DNA from: Paramacrobiotus metropolitanus
Taxonomy: Eukaryota; Tardigrada; Eutardigrada; Parachela; Macrobiotidae
DNA: 64,000 bases
Assembly (NCBI RefSeq): GCF_019649055.1
Contig: NW_026570327.1
Coordinates: forward strand, 248,001 to 312,000
Reading direction: 5' to 3'
Below the pieces are notes generated by a model. It saw only the letters and a list, made by a program, of their open reading frames with translations, was not told where the DNA came from and did not search any database. Below, piece by piece: positions 22,101-35,800 of the stretch. The first letter of the stretch is position 1, and every line of letters begins with the position of its first letter. Both the position numbers and the translations under genes were made by a program.

Positions 22101-25100
22101 CAGACTGGGGGTGATAAAACCAATCGCCATGTGAACTTTCTCCGCAAGTTTCTAAAAGGGTGATACAAATTTCACCAACAATGGACAACAGATCCGCATA
22201 AGTAACTTTTTTTTGTAAATGCGTGCCACTTTAAATAGTCTGTGAAAAATTATTTTTAAAAAAGTGGCTTAAAATTTTCAGTAAACTTACCGTTTTTTTC
22301 TATTGTTTTCTCCGTTTCACAAATGTATCCCCTGGGATGCTGATGCCTTCCATCGCAACCGTAATTGTACCACTTTCCATCGCTTCCCATCTCCGCGCAT
22401 GGCTCGCGAGCAAATCCACTCCCGCTTGGTTTACCTGATTAACAAAACAAGCGCATGTTGCTGTGTCAGGGATGTGACCATTTCGCTAAACACTTTTCTC
22501 GACGGTGTACCCGGTCCCCAGTTGTTGAAGCTTCCAAACTGCGCGGCCGGATCCATCCACGACCATTCGTACCTGCCGGGCCAGCTGCTGTCCACCTGCT
22601 TCTCAACCAGGCCTATCCATGCACCGGTCGAGTGCTCCACCCATCGCTGTAAACAAATATTCTCTTCTTCGCTGCGTATTGACGCCAGGCTTCCGTTCAG
22701 AGCAACGCAGGCTGCTTTGGCTTCGTTCCACGTGTACGAGACATTTTTGGTTGGTGTAGGAACTTCCACTCGGTAACAGAACTGACCACCGCAGTCAATG
22801 CTGGCTCCATCGGGACATGTTCCGTTGACTGGCTCCGGAGCTTTTGGACATTCGGCTAAAAAACTCAGTATTTGGTTCAGGTACTTAATTAAATCTTGCG
22901 TAATTATATGTTACATAGGCACAGTTGGTTTAAAATATGGTTCCAATCAAATATGAACTGTACTAATGCGTATATATAATCGTGTAAGATATATTTGTAT
23001 ATGAATATAGCTATACAGCATAAAATTAAACTTTGATCTGGGACTTACGTTCACGAACTTCACAAACAGCATAATAAATTAGATCGGCGGTACAAGGAGC
23101 CGTATGCCAAACTCCATCGTATGTAAAGACTCCGCAGGTTGTCATATCGACTGTCGGTACGGAGTAGAATTCACGAATGTTGTTGTATGTCGGCAGACAT
23201 CCGCTCGTCGGCCACGACAGCTTCCTCTGTCGTTCTTGCAATCCAATCCATGCTTTAGCATAGGAATCGTTTTTGAACCCAAGCCTTTCCGCCAGCAGTA
23301 CGTGAATCTGGGCGTTCTCGTAAACATTCGTTATACTGGCAATACGCGATCCAGTGGTTTGACTACGGCACGTGGCTACTGCGCTGTCCCAATCATGCAG
23401 TCCAGATAATTCTATAACTTTGAAACAAGCGTCTCCTACACCGCTGAATCCAGTAGGACACTTTGTAGTTGGTGGCGCAGTTGGTGGGCTGAATTTAGCG
23501 TCTGGATATGAAAAATTATTATTGTTTTTTTCAATATAAATTTTCTTTTTGGATACAATATTAATCATGAAGCACATCTGACCTTTTTTCATTTTGCAGA
23601 TGTACGGATATCTGTCGCGACAAAAGTGGTCATTCCATGTTCCGGCTCGTCCCGCTTCTCCCAGAATGTATACGCAGAGAGACTCCTAAGATTTGAACGA
23701 GATATATATGAACGGCTAACGAGCAAACATCATGGAAAATAAATAAACAGCTACATATATGAATGCGAACCGTGGTAAGTAAGCAACTGCCATAAGAGTA
23801 TTGCCACAGCCCAATAATACTACTAATATTAATGTTACTGGGCTGTGGTATTGCTCACTAGTGCTAACCTGTGGATACGGTACGGGCTCACTGAAATCCC
23901 AGTTTGTATAATCAAACGGTGTGTCATCACTGTAAAACCATCCTTTCTTTTGTCTGTCCTCGAAAAGACCCATCCATCTATTCACCCGGTCTCTTCCCAT
24001 CTGAGCTACTACGAATGACTGCTCCAAAGCGTCATGAATAGATAAAAGTTGCGAACTTTTAGTATGGTCCTCTTCGTTCATGTACAGATATCCGCAACTA
24101 GCGTGCGCATTATTCCAGTCCGCTTGAGAAAGTGGTGAAGAGAAGAAATAACAACTATCCCCTGATAAAAATTAAAAATGATTACATATACCAATGCCTA
24201 ACAATTGTTGTTAATTGAAATAAAAATGTTATCGTTTACTCGTGAAAACTGAGCGTGACCAGTCATGTTATACCGATCACATTGCGATTATTATTCTTAT
24301 TATTATTATTATTAATGTTTATTGTCCTATGCACGGAGCAGTTGCTCCCTCTAGGCTACAGACAGCAGAAGTAAGAAAGAAAAAGAAAATACGATAAGAA
24401 AGAAAATACGATAAGAAATTACGATAAGAAAGGCGACCCTTACTGAATGGTCAACATCCTGTTAAAAAATACTTGTTTATACTTATGTAGGCTTGACAAT
24501 ATTTCTCGTTAAAATAAAATGACGTCGTTGTGATAATGAATATGACCATATTATCGATGCAATTTAGGAAAGGTCACCCTTACTGAATGATAAACATCCT
24601 GGGCATTGTGTAGGACAGCCCCAGGTATTCCAAGCCGATGACGGTGGGGGTGTCGCCGTCGCTATCGATATTGGGTTCGGACTCCTCCGGCAGATAAACT
24701 CGAAAGCCACACCGCATACTTCGTCTCTCCATTTTCCAATGCGATTGTCCATTGAGACGCAGGCTTCCACTCCGAAAGGATGTGGCTCATCAGCGGCCCA
24801 GGCGCGGAAATGCGAATTGGACCCATCCACCCACGCGTGCTGATTGGTGGCAACATCGCGTAAACGTAAGCCAATCCAAAACTGTGTGTTAGTTGTCGTT
24901 TGCTTCGATATGACCATGGCCAGGAAATCGTGTTGTCCAGCATCGATGCTGGCGAGGTTTGATTCAATGCCGTTACAGAAGCTCTGAGCGCTCATCCACG
25001 ATTCTTGGAAACGGGAGACAAAAAAGCAAGTATCAGATTGTGCATGGTAGAACCAATCTCCTCTGGCCGAATATGGTCCACACGTTTCTGAAATAATATT

Positions 25101-28100
25101 TAAAATTGCATGAATAATAAATAACTTGAAAGTAGTAATAAAGCGTCCGTTTTTGATAAAAAGACACTTGACAAATTACAAATTCTACATAAATACACAG
25201 CGACTACAGTTTCTCACGATTGGTTTCGATAGTTGGCGGCAAGGTTGGTAATTCTTCTCCTTCTGTGTAAAATCCCTTCGGGACTTCACAAACCCATCCC
25301 CATGATAGTTGGCAGTTCTGCTTAATCCATGATCCAGTGTACGCTTCCATTGCCACACAATCGACAACATCTGTTGTGCTGTGATCCAACATGGAATTGA
25401 AGAAAGTGTTCGTGCCGTAGACGCTTCCGTCGGACCACGCCCAGGACTGATCTTTCTCTTTCAACCCAATCCAAAAGTTTTCCCTTTGCTGGTTCGCCTG
25501 CCAAGAGGTATATGGCAGCATAAAGCTGATAACATTCTGTTCGTTGAGAGAGTCAATGGATGCCAGATGACCTCGATAACCGATGCAGAAATCTTCCGCT
25601 TCCTGCCATGTGAGCTTCCTTAAAGCTGGACCGCTAGCAGTTGCCGCGGCCGAAGGATCAAACAACTATCAATTGAAACAATATAATAACTATGAGGAAA
25701 GCAAATGGCGATGTATAAAAATTTATGTATACGGTATAAGTAGCATGAATATATACTGCGGTAGTAGTAATCGTAATCTGTTGTAGTCTTACGTCATAGT
25801 AAATGCATGTTACCGGTACGATTTTATTTTTTGATTATTACTGCACACAAAATGAGACATGATTTCGATACTCACTTTGTAGCAACTCCTTGATACTGTA
25901 TCGGGTGTCCTCCAATCTTTTGGGCATCCACTGACGAATGCCGTCGGAGCCGGAGTGGGCGGTGTCCAGCCTTCGCGTCTCCCTTCACAAAGTGCAAACT
26001 TGTACGACGAACAGGGGTTCACATACCACTCCCCGGGATTGTGCAGATCCCCTCTGGCCGCCACCAGCGCCACACATCCTCGGTTTCCTTGAGAGACATG
26101 CGGCTCACTGTGCGCCCAGTTGGTGTACGCCACATTCTCCCCGGTCACCCATTTCTTGAAGGCATCCCACGGCATCTCTTCTTCTTTCAGTCCAATCCAG
26201 TAATCCGAACTCCACTGTCCAATTAAGTGTGCAATAAATTCCTGCTTATCTGCATTGTTAATGATCACCAGATCGGCATCAAAATGTTTGCGGCACATAG
26301 CCCGCGCGTCCTCAAAGGTCAACGGCTCCCGCTGTCCGCTGGGATTGCTGGCGTCGTTGCCCATGTACAGACAGGATTCTTTGTACCCGTAACCCCAGCG
26401 GCGACAACCGGTATCGTGGGGTGGAGTGATACATTCCGGTGGGAGGAGCTCCGTTTTCACTTCCGGTAGCATACAGACAAATGGACGTTGTGTACCGCAG
26501 GAGTAGGAGTCAATCGTTGTTCCTGTTACAGCCACGCAGTCGACATCCGTCGGATTGGGTTTACCCGGTCTGGCGATCTGGTCATTCCAGGGAGTGTACA
26601 GCACCGGACTACCGTCGTCGTTGCGGTAGATACGAGGGTCAACTGGCTGCGCTCTGCTGTTCAGACCAATCCATGCATCTCGCAGCATTTCTTTCATTTG
26701 CTGCAGCTGTGTTTGGGATGCGATGGCGGCGAGATGGGCTTGCTCTTTCCGACAAGTCTCACTTGCAACCGTCCAGGACACCGCCGTCACATTGCGTCGA
26801 AAACAGCTCGTACCTTGATGATGCCAACCTTTTGGACAGCCGTACGTAAAATCTGCAAAAAAGTTCATTTCATTTTTACTAATAATATTTACGATTATTA
26901 GGATCTATAAAATTAACCTGACTGATATGATTAAAAGCGTGTACCCATGACAAATTTACATAAACTCGTGCAGACTGAGTGAACATCACTAAATCTTCAC
27001 AGATTATTTAATAGAGGTTACACGAATACAGAATGAAGTACCAAATGGCAGTGCTGTGGTAGTCGAAGTAATTGTCTGCGTAATGTTGGCTGGTTTTTTG
27101 CATACGGAAAATCGTAGTTGATTATTGCAAGATTCTGGCAACCAACCCCCTCCGCTTGCTTTCAAGGTGACACAGGCCGGATTTCTCGTTGAGGCAGAGT
27201 CAAATTTTGCGTCTGCAGCACAATATGCGTGTTTTTAACTAATTGTAACTGTTTAGGAATATTTGCATCTTTTTCAGAGAAAACTGATCCACGTTGCGCA
27301 GCAAGCCTTACTTGACGCGAAATTGGTGTAAGCAACCGGTAGTTCCCAAATTTGTCCACTACGACCTTTCCAGTACCACTGGTCGGGCTTTTCAATCTGC
27401 AAGGCAGTCCAGTACGAAGCATCGGTTGTCATCAGTGATGATGTCAAATTTCGCCGCCCATTCAGCATTTCTGCTCAAAATTATGCTTGTTAAGCATTGG
27501 AAGCTTTATAATATAAGCGAGGCAGACGATTTGATCTTAAGAAAATATTAGACACAATTTTACTAGAATTGCTTTTGGAACACGTGCGTGTTTACGTTTA
27601 CGAACCAACGACATCCCGTTCTTCTTCCGGCGAAGTGAGGTATAGTAGTTGACTATCTGGACCTTCACTGTGGCACACTTGTAAAGCCAAACCAAAATTC
27701 AGCGTTTCCAAGTTAAGTTTATAGCAGTTACTGCCGATTAAAACCCAATTCTCTCCACACTCAGGGTAAAAGAAGGTTGGTTCGGGTTTTGGAGGAGCTG
27801 GTTCTAGAATATTCATGTAATTATAAGATATCAGAGCGTAATTTATTCCTTGTAATGCGTTCAAGCAGCATTTAATTTTTTCGTTATGAAGCCTGTAATT
27901 GCTAAAACCTAATTAAAATTCAGCATTTACCTCCCCGATGAGTGCATATGAATGGTTTCTTATCACTGCACGGACGAGAAAACCATTTTCCTCGATAATA
28001 ATCGTACGTCGATATATCCATTATAAAGCAGTAGGCATTATCGTCTATTGTTACTTGTCCAAGATTCTTGTAGTCCGCCTCGCTCACCTGCAACACCGGC

Positions 28101-31100
28101 GACCAGTAACATCAGCAAGCTGGGATTACCACATGTGATAAGCAGACTTTTTAAGTAATTAAGATACATTTAATTACGGCACTTGCATTTCTTCCGTCGG
28201 CATACTGTAGGAAGCTGTCTAAATCAGAGTTCATATTTGGTCTAATCACGCGAAATCCAATCCAGGTATCCGTAGAGAGCTGATCTACATCAAACAGTCA
28301 TGCAGTGCACCCCAAATTTTATTTGCACACAATTACAGGCATATGAATGACAATAAGAACATAGATTTTGATACGTAATGTGTCTGACCTTTAATGTAGT
28401 TGTTCTCCGCCATACTGTCAATTTGAACCAGGAGAGAATTTATTTGGTAGCATGCTGCACGCGCTGCATCCCAGGTGACGAGATCAGATGAAAACCAGTA
28501 GCATCGATCGTGATACAGAACAAATGGAGGATCACACTTTAAAGGCTCTGAAAATGTACATTATTGATGGCGTACAATTTTTATTACGTATATCTATTAC
28601 GAAGTTCTTCAACATTTTCTTACTAGCGTTTAACTTCTGTTCTCACAAAGCCACAATGCCAGCTGAACATGTGGTGCGAAAATGAGTAACGTTTTTTTAT
28701 GGTGTTTTGGAAATTCAAACTCACCATGTACAGCATCAGCTTGCACTGCATCCTGTGGACCAGCTTGACAAATGAAGTTGGACGGACTACCACAGTGAGT
28801 CGTCTCCCATGGTAAGGGTATGACACTTGTCGCACCTAAAATCGTCGGCATTTGTGTTTACAAATACTTGCGTTAACAGTACAGTACTTACGACAAAAAA
28901 TGGCTTTACAAAAAGCTTTTAGGGCGTTTCACTTTTATTCTTTTATTATACAGCTACCTGAAGCTACCGCGCCCATTCGAGCACAGAACTGTTTCCCTTG
29001 CACCGCTGGCAGAGGTTGTGCAAATCCCCAGTTGAAATATCCTCCACTGCTTAAATCGTCGGGAGTGGTCAACCAAGAATACGATCCCGATCCAAAACCT
29101 AAAAAAGGGCTGTTCCGTATAATACAAAAATAATTACGCTTTAAAAAGGTCATCAACTACATCGGATGACACAAATTATGATTTGAATTGATTTTGTCAG
29201 TTAGTAGCTAGCCGAGAGTCTCCATACAGTACTTACTGCTGAGACCAATCCAGAATTGTTTGCTCCAAACTCCCGGTGCAGTTTCCCATTCCAGTCCCAG
29301 AGCCGATATTCGTGCTTCCAAGAACTGCTGAACGGAGGGGTTTTGTACGACAACTAAATGGCCGCCTTGATTTTGACACTCCGTCGATGCGTCGTTCCAC
29401 GTCTTCTTATCGCTATCAGATCCGTGGATTTGGTAACAGTGATTGCCGTAATGATTCCAACCGTATGGGCAAATCTCTGGAGATCGGATGACAACAAAAC
29501 TTACAAAAACATTTTTTACCTTGTGTGTCGACATAAAAAAATCACGCTCCGGTGAAACAATTCGAGTACCCAGAACTTACCCATATCGGTTTCACACGCA
29601 AAGGCTTTTTGCGCTCTGTCGCATTCGTCCACTTCCGTGCCGATGCGCCATTTCGGCACAATTTGGTAACTACCGGCAATAAACTCTTCTGTTTTTATAT
29701 CCTGTGTTGCACAGTGTTGTCTTCCTGCAGGCAAATTATTCCTATAACAAGGCCATGTGAAATGTTAATAAAACCATTTAAAAGCGGCATATAATACGGG
29801 TGCACAATTGTACGTACAATATAACGGTAATATTGGAACTTCCGATAGCAATCCACGGATCAGTATCTCCCGGCCTTATAACCGAAGTGTCGTCTTCCCA
29901 CGCAACCAGCTGAGCATTAAACCCGGTTTGTGGTTTGGTGACCGTTAAACCAATCCACATCTCTTTGACATTGAATTTCACCAAAAGATTCGTTAGGTAA
30001 TCTGTTTCGCTGGGATCACTCGGCACGGCAATATGAGATCCTTCAGCACTATTTTATTACAATCAAAATCACATAAGAGCAAAAAAGAAAATGGCGGGAT
30101 AGCAAAACCACACGTACAGGCATATTCTTGCCGCTTCGTTCCACGTGGTCAACATGGCTGATGTATCGGACGTTGTATACATTTTCAAGCAGCGGCCATT
30201 GAAGTACGCCCATCCATCTTCTGTTTTGCACAGTGGTCGACTAGCTATTCAAAGACATATTTTCATTAGATAAGTCAAGCTGCAAAATAATTCCAATGTT
30301 TACAATATTTGGCTTTGCAGATGTAATTCATATCACTTTGAGCATCCGGAAAGGTCATAGCCACTTTGGGAACCCATTTAGCTTGAGACGAGTCGGCTTC
30401 CATGTACACCCGTGCTTTAAGTTTGCTAGATTCCATAGAAGTTTGGAACGAGAAATCCAGTGCCGGATTACTGAAACAGAGCGACTAAAGCTTTTGCCAA
30501 AAAAATTTAAATGATACATACATCAGAGATGTTGCGTAAAAATTCACTAACTAGCGGCACATTAGAAATTATTGCTGTGTACTCGTATGATACGTACGTA
30601 AGTATTCAGATATCTCTAATTGCAGAAGTACAGATCTATGTACATAATAATTACGAGTATTATATGCATAGAAATATAAATATTCCTCACCGGGGATTTT
30701 TGCTGTAATTGCCATTAATGTATTCCATTTGTTACAAACTTAAATTAATTTCACATTATACCGTAGGTACAGCGTCGATTGTTTTTTTGTGGAAGACGGG
30801 TATATTCAATTAAACAGAGTAATTAATTAGCGGTATGCTACTAAGATAACCTACAAATCTCCAAGATCTCCCAGTGAGAACACGCGGTCTACACCGGTCC
30901 ATTTCCACACACCGGTCTCGAACGATAGACCAATCCAGTAACGGTGATCATAAAAGTCTCGGGACCGCATATTCAATTCCAGAAATTCCTGTAAATATTT
31001 TCGAACGATACTGTCTGTAAAATCCATTGTACGTCTGTAATTATGTTCTTGACCGACGTACCCGCTCGGGAGCATTTTGGACATCGACCAGCTGTCCACC

Positions 31101-31455
31101 TTGGACCATGCAGTCTGACTGTGCTTCGCTAAAAGTTCGCCTTTCCCGGCCGTTTTCGCTTCGATGCACAAATAAGTAACAGAAAGTGCTGTTTCGGCGG
31201 GGTGTCCATTCTGGTCCGGGACAACGGTATCCGTATGCATTTGTCACTGCAAATTACCAGAAGATTACTTATTAAATTTTTCCTCTATGCTGAATACAGA
31301 GTATCAAGCTTAATTTTAATCGACATTCGCGTCTGTCATCGATGCAAGACTAACAATTATAAACACATTTTGGGTTTGGTTTCTCTACAACCTCACTTAC
31401 CTAGTACAGCACTTATAACAATTAATCCAAGTGTCAGTATTTCGGGCCTCAACAT
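19177..31455 (-). CDS. Large type I membrane receptor with about 16 C-type lectin-like domains
   Basis: The start exon (31401-31455) encodes a signal peptide, MLRPEILTLGLIVISAVLG. About 16 CTLDs follow, spread over many exons, roughly at 31250-30300, 30240-29560, 29500-28640, 28550-27930, 27800-27050, 26850-26410, 26400-25960, 25930-25210, 25090-24570, 24160-23600, 23500-23040, 22860-22300, 22150-21640, 21560-21040, 20950-20490 and 20225-19650. Each shows CTLD landmarks (WIGL, conserved Cys, WxxxxC). A Thr/Ser/Pro stalk precedes a transmembrane segment (GGLVGIGVAIALIVPLITV) and a short tail ending ESYT, with TGA at 19177-19179. The layout recalls the mannose receptor/PLA2R group, but no ricin or fibronectin-II domain is visible. 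CTLDs 9-12 and 13-16 are a duplicated module. Likely role: cell-surface recognition of glycans or proteins. Exon edges inside are approximate. Confidence 0.85.
19640..22155 (-). repeat. Four-CTLD module, copy 2
   Basis: CTLDs 13 to 16, the membrane-proximal copy of the duplicated module. Coding identity to copy 1 is high, while the introns are no longer alignable by eye, so the duplication is not very recent. The paralogous gene at 32830-42829 has only one such module. Confidence 0.85.
23795..23862. repeat. Short inverted repeat in an intron
   Basis: ATTGCCACAGCCCA and TGGGCTGTGGTATTG form imperfect inverted arms around about 35 bases of AT-rich loop. It lies between the two exons of CTLD 10 and could be a small foldback relic. 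Confidence 0.4.
24290..24440. repeat. Simple repeats in an intron
   Basis: An (ATT)n-like run near 24290-24315 is followed by purine-rich tandem copies of GAAAATACGATAAGAAA near 24380-24430. Ordinary low-complexity sequence in the intron between CTLD 9 and CTLD 10. Confidence 0.6.
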
Positions 31456-32829
31456 TTTTTAGGATAGAAAATATACAGCAAATCTAAATTGTAAACCTCT
31501 ATACGAGAAATTTGTAAGGAAACTGTCAAGCGGAAGCCATGATGTTCGGCAGTTTTGTCACACATATGCATGAGTTCTGCTGCAGTACTACAGCGCTCAA
31601 GTAAGCTGGGTATACGCTATACGTTTTACTCGCTGCAGTTGAATTTTCGTTTTCCATTTTTATGATAAAGTTGAATTTACAAGATTACAATTAACCCCAG
31701 CCCCGAATCGCTATTCAACTGTTTGTTGTCTGAACCGATAGTTTCATTTACCACTAAAGAAAAGAAACAATAATAATATTGTTACTCAGCGTAAGACCTT
31801 ATCGACAGCGGGTTATCGCCGTTTGCTACTACAGTGTATGTGTACGACAAAATTGCGTTGTGCATATAGATAGATTGAGCAATTTAGTTATGCATAATGC
31901 ATAATTAATCATATGCAGTTCTTATTGCCCACTTTTGGAGACTTACCTAAAAGTAACGAAACATCTAGAGTAATACAATACAAACCACAAAGGTGCTGAA
32001 TTAATAATGAATTCCCAAAGTCCGTTACTTGCCGACTACAGTTCCTTCATATGCCTAGAATAAGACAGTATTTAACCTAATCCTAATTTCACGTTCTCTG
32101 TAGCTAAGTACTGTAATTAGTTGTGTATCTGTATGTGGTATAGCAAATAAACTGAACAAAACTTAAAAAACAAATAAATCTAATAACAGCGGTTTTACGT
32201 ATGAACAGTTTTACGCTTACTGTTTTCTATCCCACTCGTGCGGCATGCTCTTCTGGGCATGAAATATTCTGGATATAGTTCCCTCTACGTCGATATATAC
32301 TTAAAATTTAAATTAAATTGGAAATGGAAGTTGTTCTAATTTAGAGCTTGTGTCACATGACAGCAAGTACCGATAAAATAGTGAAGTGGTACCGAATGAT
32401 GATTGGAACGTCGGCATTATATAGGTCACATGCAATACCGCGTCCATGTCGACCTGTCGCCGACAGCTTCGTGAAGGTCACGATAAATCCTTTTGTTCCG
32501 TATGGAGTACATATTTTGATGGGCACTGAAACACGCATGTGTTGCTGGTAGCAATCTGGTACTATCGCCGCAGTGGTACCGTTGTATGCCATCGTATGCA
32601 TACTTGTATGCCATTCGTATTACGTGAAAGGAAATTCATAGATCGATGTTTATTAGCAAGCTTGCAAACAATAATATTGTGTAATTATTATATAAACATA
32701 TCCAACACGCTACGCAATAATTGCCGTCAAACGGTACAAAATAACCGAACCACGCCATCACCCATCAGATCACATCTTAACAACAAATTCCTCAAACACT
32801 CATGTACAGTTCCAGCCAGTAATTTCTCT
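31456..32829. other. Intergenic between the tandem receptor genes
   Basis: About 1.4 kb that must hold the promoter of the 16-CTLD gene and the 3' UTR of the 12-CTLD gene. Small ORFs here look random. No repeat or RNA gene recognised. Confidence 0.4.
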
Positions 32830-35800
32830 CTACGTATAGCTATCATACGCTTGCTCCGGATCAATTACCGGCTCCTCGTCCACGGCCATTCCTCGCTTAA
32901 AGGACGACTGAGACTTATCGACGTGGCCCACATTTCTCCGTTTCCAGAAGATGTATCCCGCAACGGTCAGCGCCGGTACGAGAATGGCAATGGTCACACC
33001 GATACCCGCTAAACCTCCTGCACCGATGCCGCCGGTGTATGTCTCAGGCAAAATCGTGGGAGGCGGGGTACCTTCTTCCCGTCGGGTGGACCCTGTGGAC
33101 GAGCCACCTGCAGGAGTCTGGTGGGTAGGACCTGTCGGCGCCGAGGTCGACGATCCTGTGAAAAAGATTCAACAATGCACTGGCGACCTTTGTTTAACTT
33201 TGTTCAGACTGCTGGTGAATAATATTTGTTAACTTAAACTATAGATCAGATATATATATAGAATAGAATAGTGATATAGAATAGACTATTTATATAGTAG
33301 TTTTTTTGCACGTGTTGGTTCTTATGCTCATGAGTCTGATAAAATGTTTACTCCTGAAAACTGGCCTCCTAATATTGGGATGCGAGAGTGGTTGTTCGCC
33401 CCCAAGGATGCTCAGTGATCCCTAATCCCTAATTACGCATTTTTCCCTCAGTAATTTTAGTTCAGTTTGACCAATAAAAATACGGTCCGTAACCAACTAC
33501 ATACAAATACATTTCTTGTCCCAGCATAGTAAAACTATCTCTGTCCGCACAAGCCGTTTTATCGTAATTAATAATTAGCAACTGCTTTGGATTAACGCCG
33601 TTATTGCAACTACAGTATATTGTCTGAAATTCAAGAATATATGCTACAACGCAGGCATTTTTTTGCTACACACATTTATGGTTTTTTTCGCTTTATCGTT
33701 GCTTTACCTGGTTGTGGAGGCGGTGTTTGTCTAGTCGTCGGGGTTGGGATTGTTTGAACCGAAGGTGCTGTTGGCACAGTCGGCTGCGTCCGCGTCGTTT
33801 GCGGAGGTTGAGTGCTCACACCATCGCCGATCTTTCGTGCCTCACATACGTATCCACGTCGCGTGTTGTACCAGTCGTTACAAGGAACATTGTTCCACAA
33901 TCCATTCGGCAAAATCTCCACACAATCTTCTCGTGGATTAAAATACGTTGGTTCGCCTGTAAGAAAAAATTACTGACGCGTGTCAATCACTCCCCTAGAC
34001 GTTTTACTTACCGGTGTTCCAGTTAGCAAAGTTTCCAAGTGCAACGGTATCGTCAATCCACTTCCAGGTGTACGAATTGGTTGCAACATCGTACTGCTCG
34101 TACAGACCAATCCAGAGGCTTTCAAAAGCGTCTTTCATATAGCGCATCAGGCATTCCTGATCCTGTTGGCTGCGAATAGATACCAAACTTCCGCCTCGGC
34201 TCTGGCAGTCCACTCGGGCTTCCTGGAAACTCTTCTTGGCGATTGAATTGGGAGCTTGGACGGTGTTATACTGCAGTGCTAAACAGTAGTCATTGCATTC
34301 ATTCGGGAAACCGGTTGGACAGTGTCCAGTGAACTGCGGTGGGACGGTTTGACAAGGAGCTGTAAAAAGGTAATAAATTTTAATCACCCTATATCACCGT
34401 TTCTGTAAAGCAGCCTTTCTTTGTATAACTACTGCTATATAAAACAGCGGATGTATAGCTGCTATGTAAAAGTAGTACAATCATTGTTAATCACCTTTAT
34501 CACCGTTTCCATTTAATTACTGTACTTCAGTAAAGCACAACTATTGCTATTATAAAACAGCGGATCCATATTGCTGCAGGTTATTTAGCAAGCTTGCTTA
34601 CTTAATCGTCTTTCGCAAATCGTGTATTTCAGCGTGGCATTGACACCGGTACAATCCTCCAGTTTCCACTTTCCATTCCACTCCATATACACACATTTCT
34701 TATCTCGGCCCGAATACGAATAGAAGTCCTGGATGTTGTTAAAGGACGTGTAACAGCTAGATTCTCTGTACTGCAGCTTCCCGTTTTCATAGGTCAAACC
34801 GAGCCAGGCCTTAGCGGGACCGGTGGCGCTGGGGTAGTTCTCCTTTTCACCTAGCAGCAAATGTGCTTGCATGCTTTCCATGGCATCCAACACTGACGCA
34901 ATACGGCTGGACGGGTCGCTCTGCGTGCAGACGCTCTGCGCCCGGTCGCGGTCTCCGTTGACTTCTCGTACGACAAAACAGGCGTCACCGACTTGGACAT
35001 AACCAATCGGGCAACTGCCCTGTAAAGATGCCGGGCTGGGTTTCCATGCTCCAGACTCTGCAGTAAATAATCGTCAACGGGCGCTCTTCATGTCAGATTT
35101 AGCACCCTTTTTTGATCTTTTCAAGACCCCCTTAATTAAATTTTAAAAAGGTACGAGTATAATTGTGAGAAGGGCTCACCTCGTCGTCCTTTACAAATGT
35201 AGCCTTTTTCAACCGTACACAAGTCATCGTTCCATTTGCCGGCCTGCGCTTTCGGGCCTTTGATTTCACCGCAGACAGCCCCCTACGCATATCAGTGAAA
35301 GCGTCAAGAATCAGGGCGCAAATGCAGAAAATTTCTGGCACATTAGTCACGATTAGTGTACGTACCTCAGGATGGTAATTTGGCTCGCCCGGAACCCAGT
35401 TGGTATAGTCAATGGGCGTCTGATCTGACCAATAGAACTGGAACGCACGGCTTGGATCTTGATACAATCCACCCCATCGGTCAATTTCATCCTTCATGAG
35501 ATACGTGGATAAGAAATCCTGTTCGAACTGGTTGTGGACCGATGTCAGTCGGTATCCTCTCTCATCGGCGAAGTATTTATCGTGGCATGCCTGTTCGGCA
35601 GCTTTCCAGCTTTTTCGTTCAGCAGTCGGTGAAATAAAGTAGCAATGGTCGCCTGCATATGAGCGAAAGTTCGTATGGTGTTGCAAAAAGTAACGTTTCT
35701 TTCCATTCTTATAGGGAGGTCAAACTAAATCGCTATTGTACTTCTACTTATAGTGTTAGTTTTACAAAGCGTCTGTAGTATGCACGTTAAATAATCAGAG

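Larger units (their letters stand above)
22302..25090 (-). repeat. Four-CTLD module, copy 1
   Basis: CTLDs 9 to 12 of the receptor. Each matches, in the same order, CTLDs 13 to 16 in the next 2.6-2.9 kb. CTLD 9 and CTLD 13 share LRLRDVATNQHAWVDGS and HPFGVEAC; CTLD 11 and CTLD 15 share NVYENAQIHVLLAE; CTLD 12 and CTLD 16 share VEHSTGAWIGLVE. Introns fall at equivalent places. Confidence 0.85.

Noticed and set aside
25938-26901. Plus-strand frames of up to 137 codons across the CTLD exons
   Set aside because: Antisense shadows of well-supported lectin exons; no independent resemblance.
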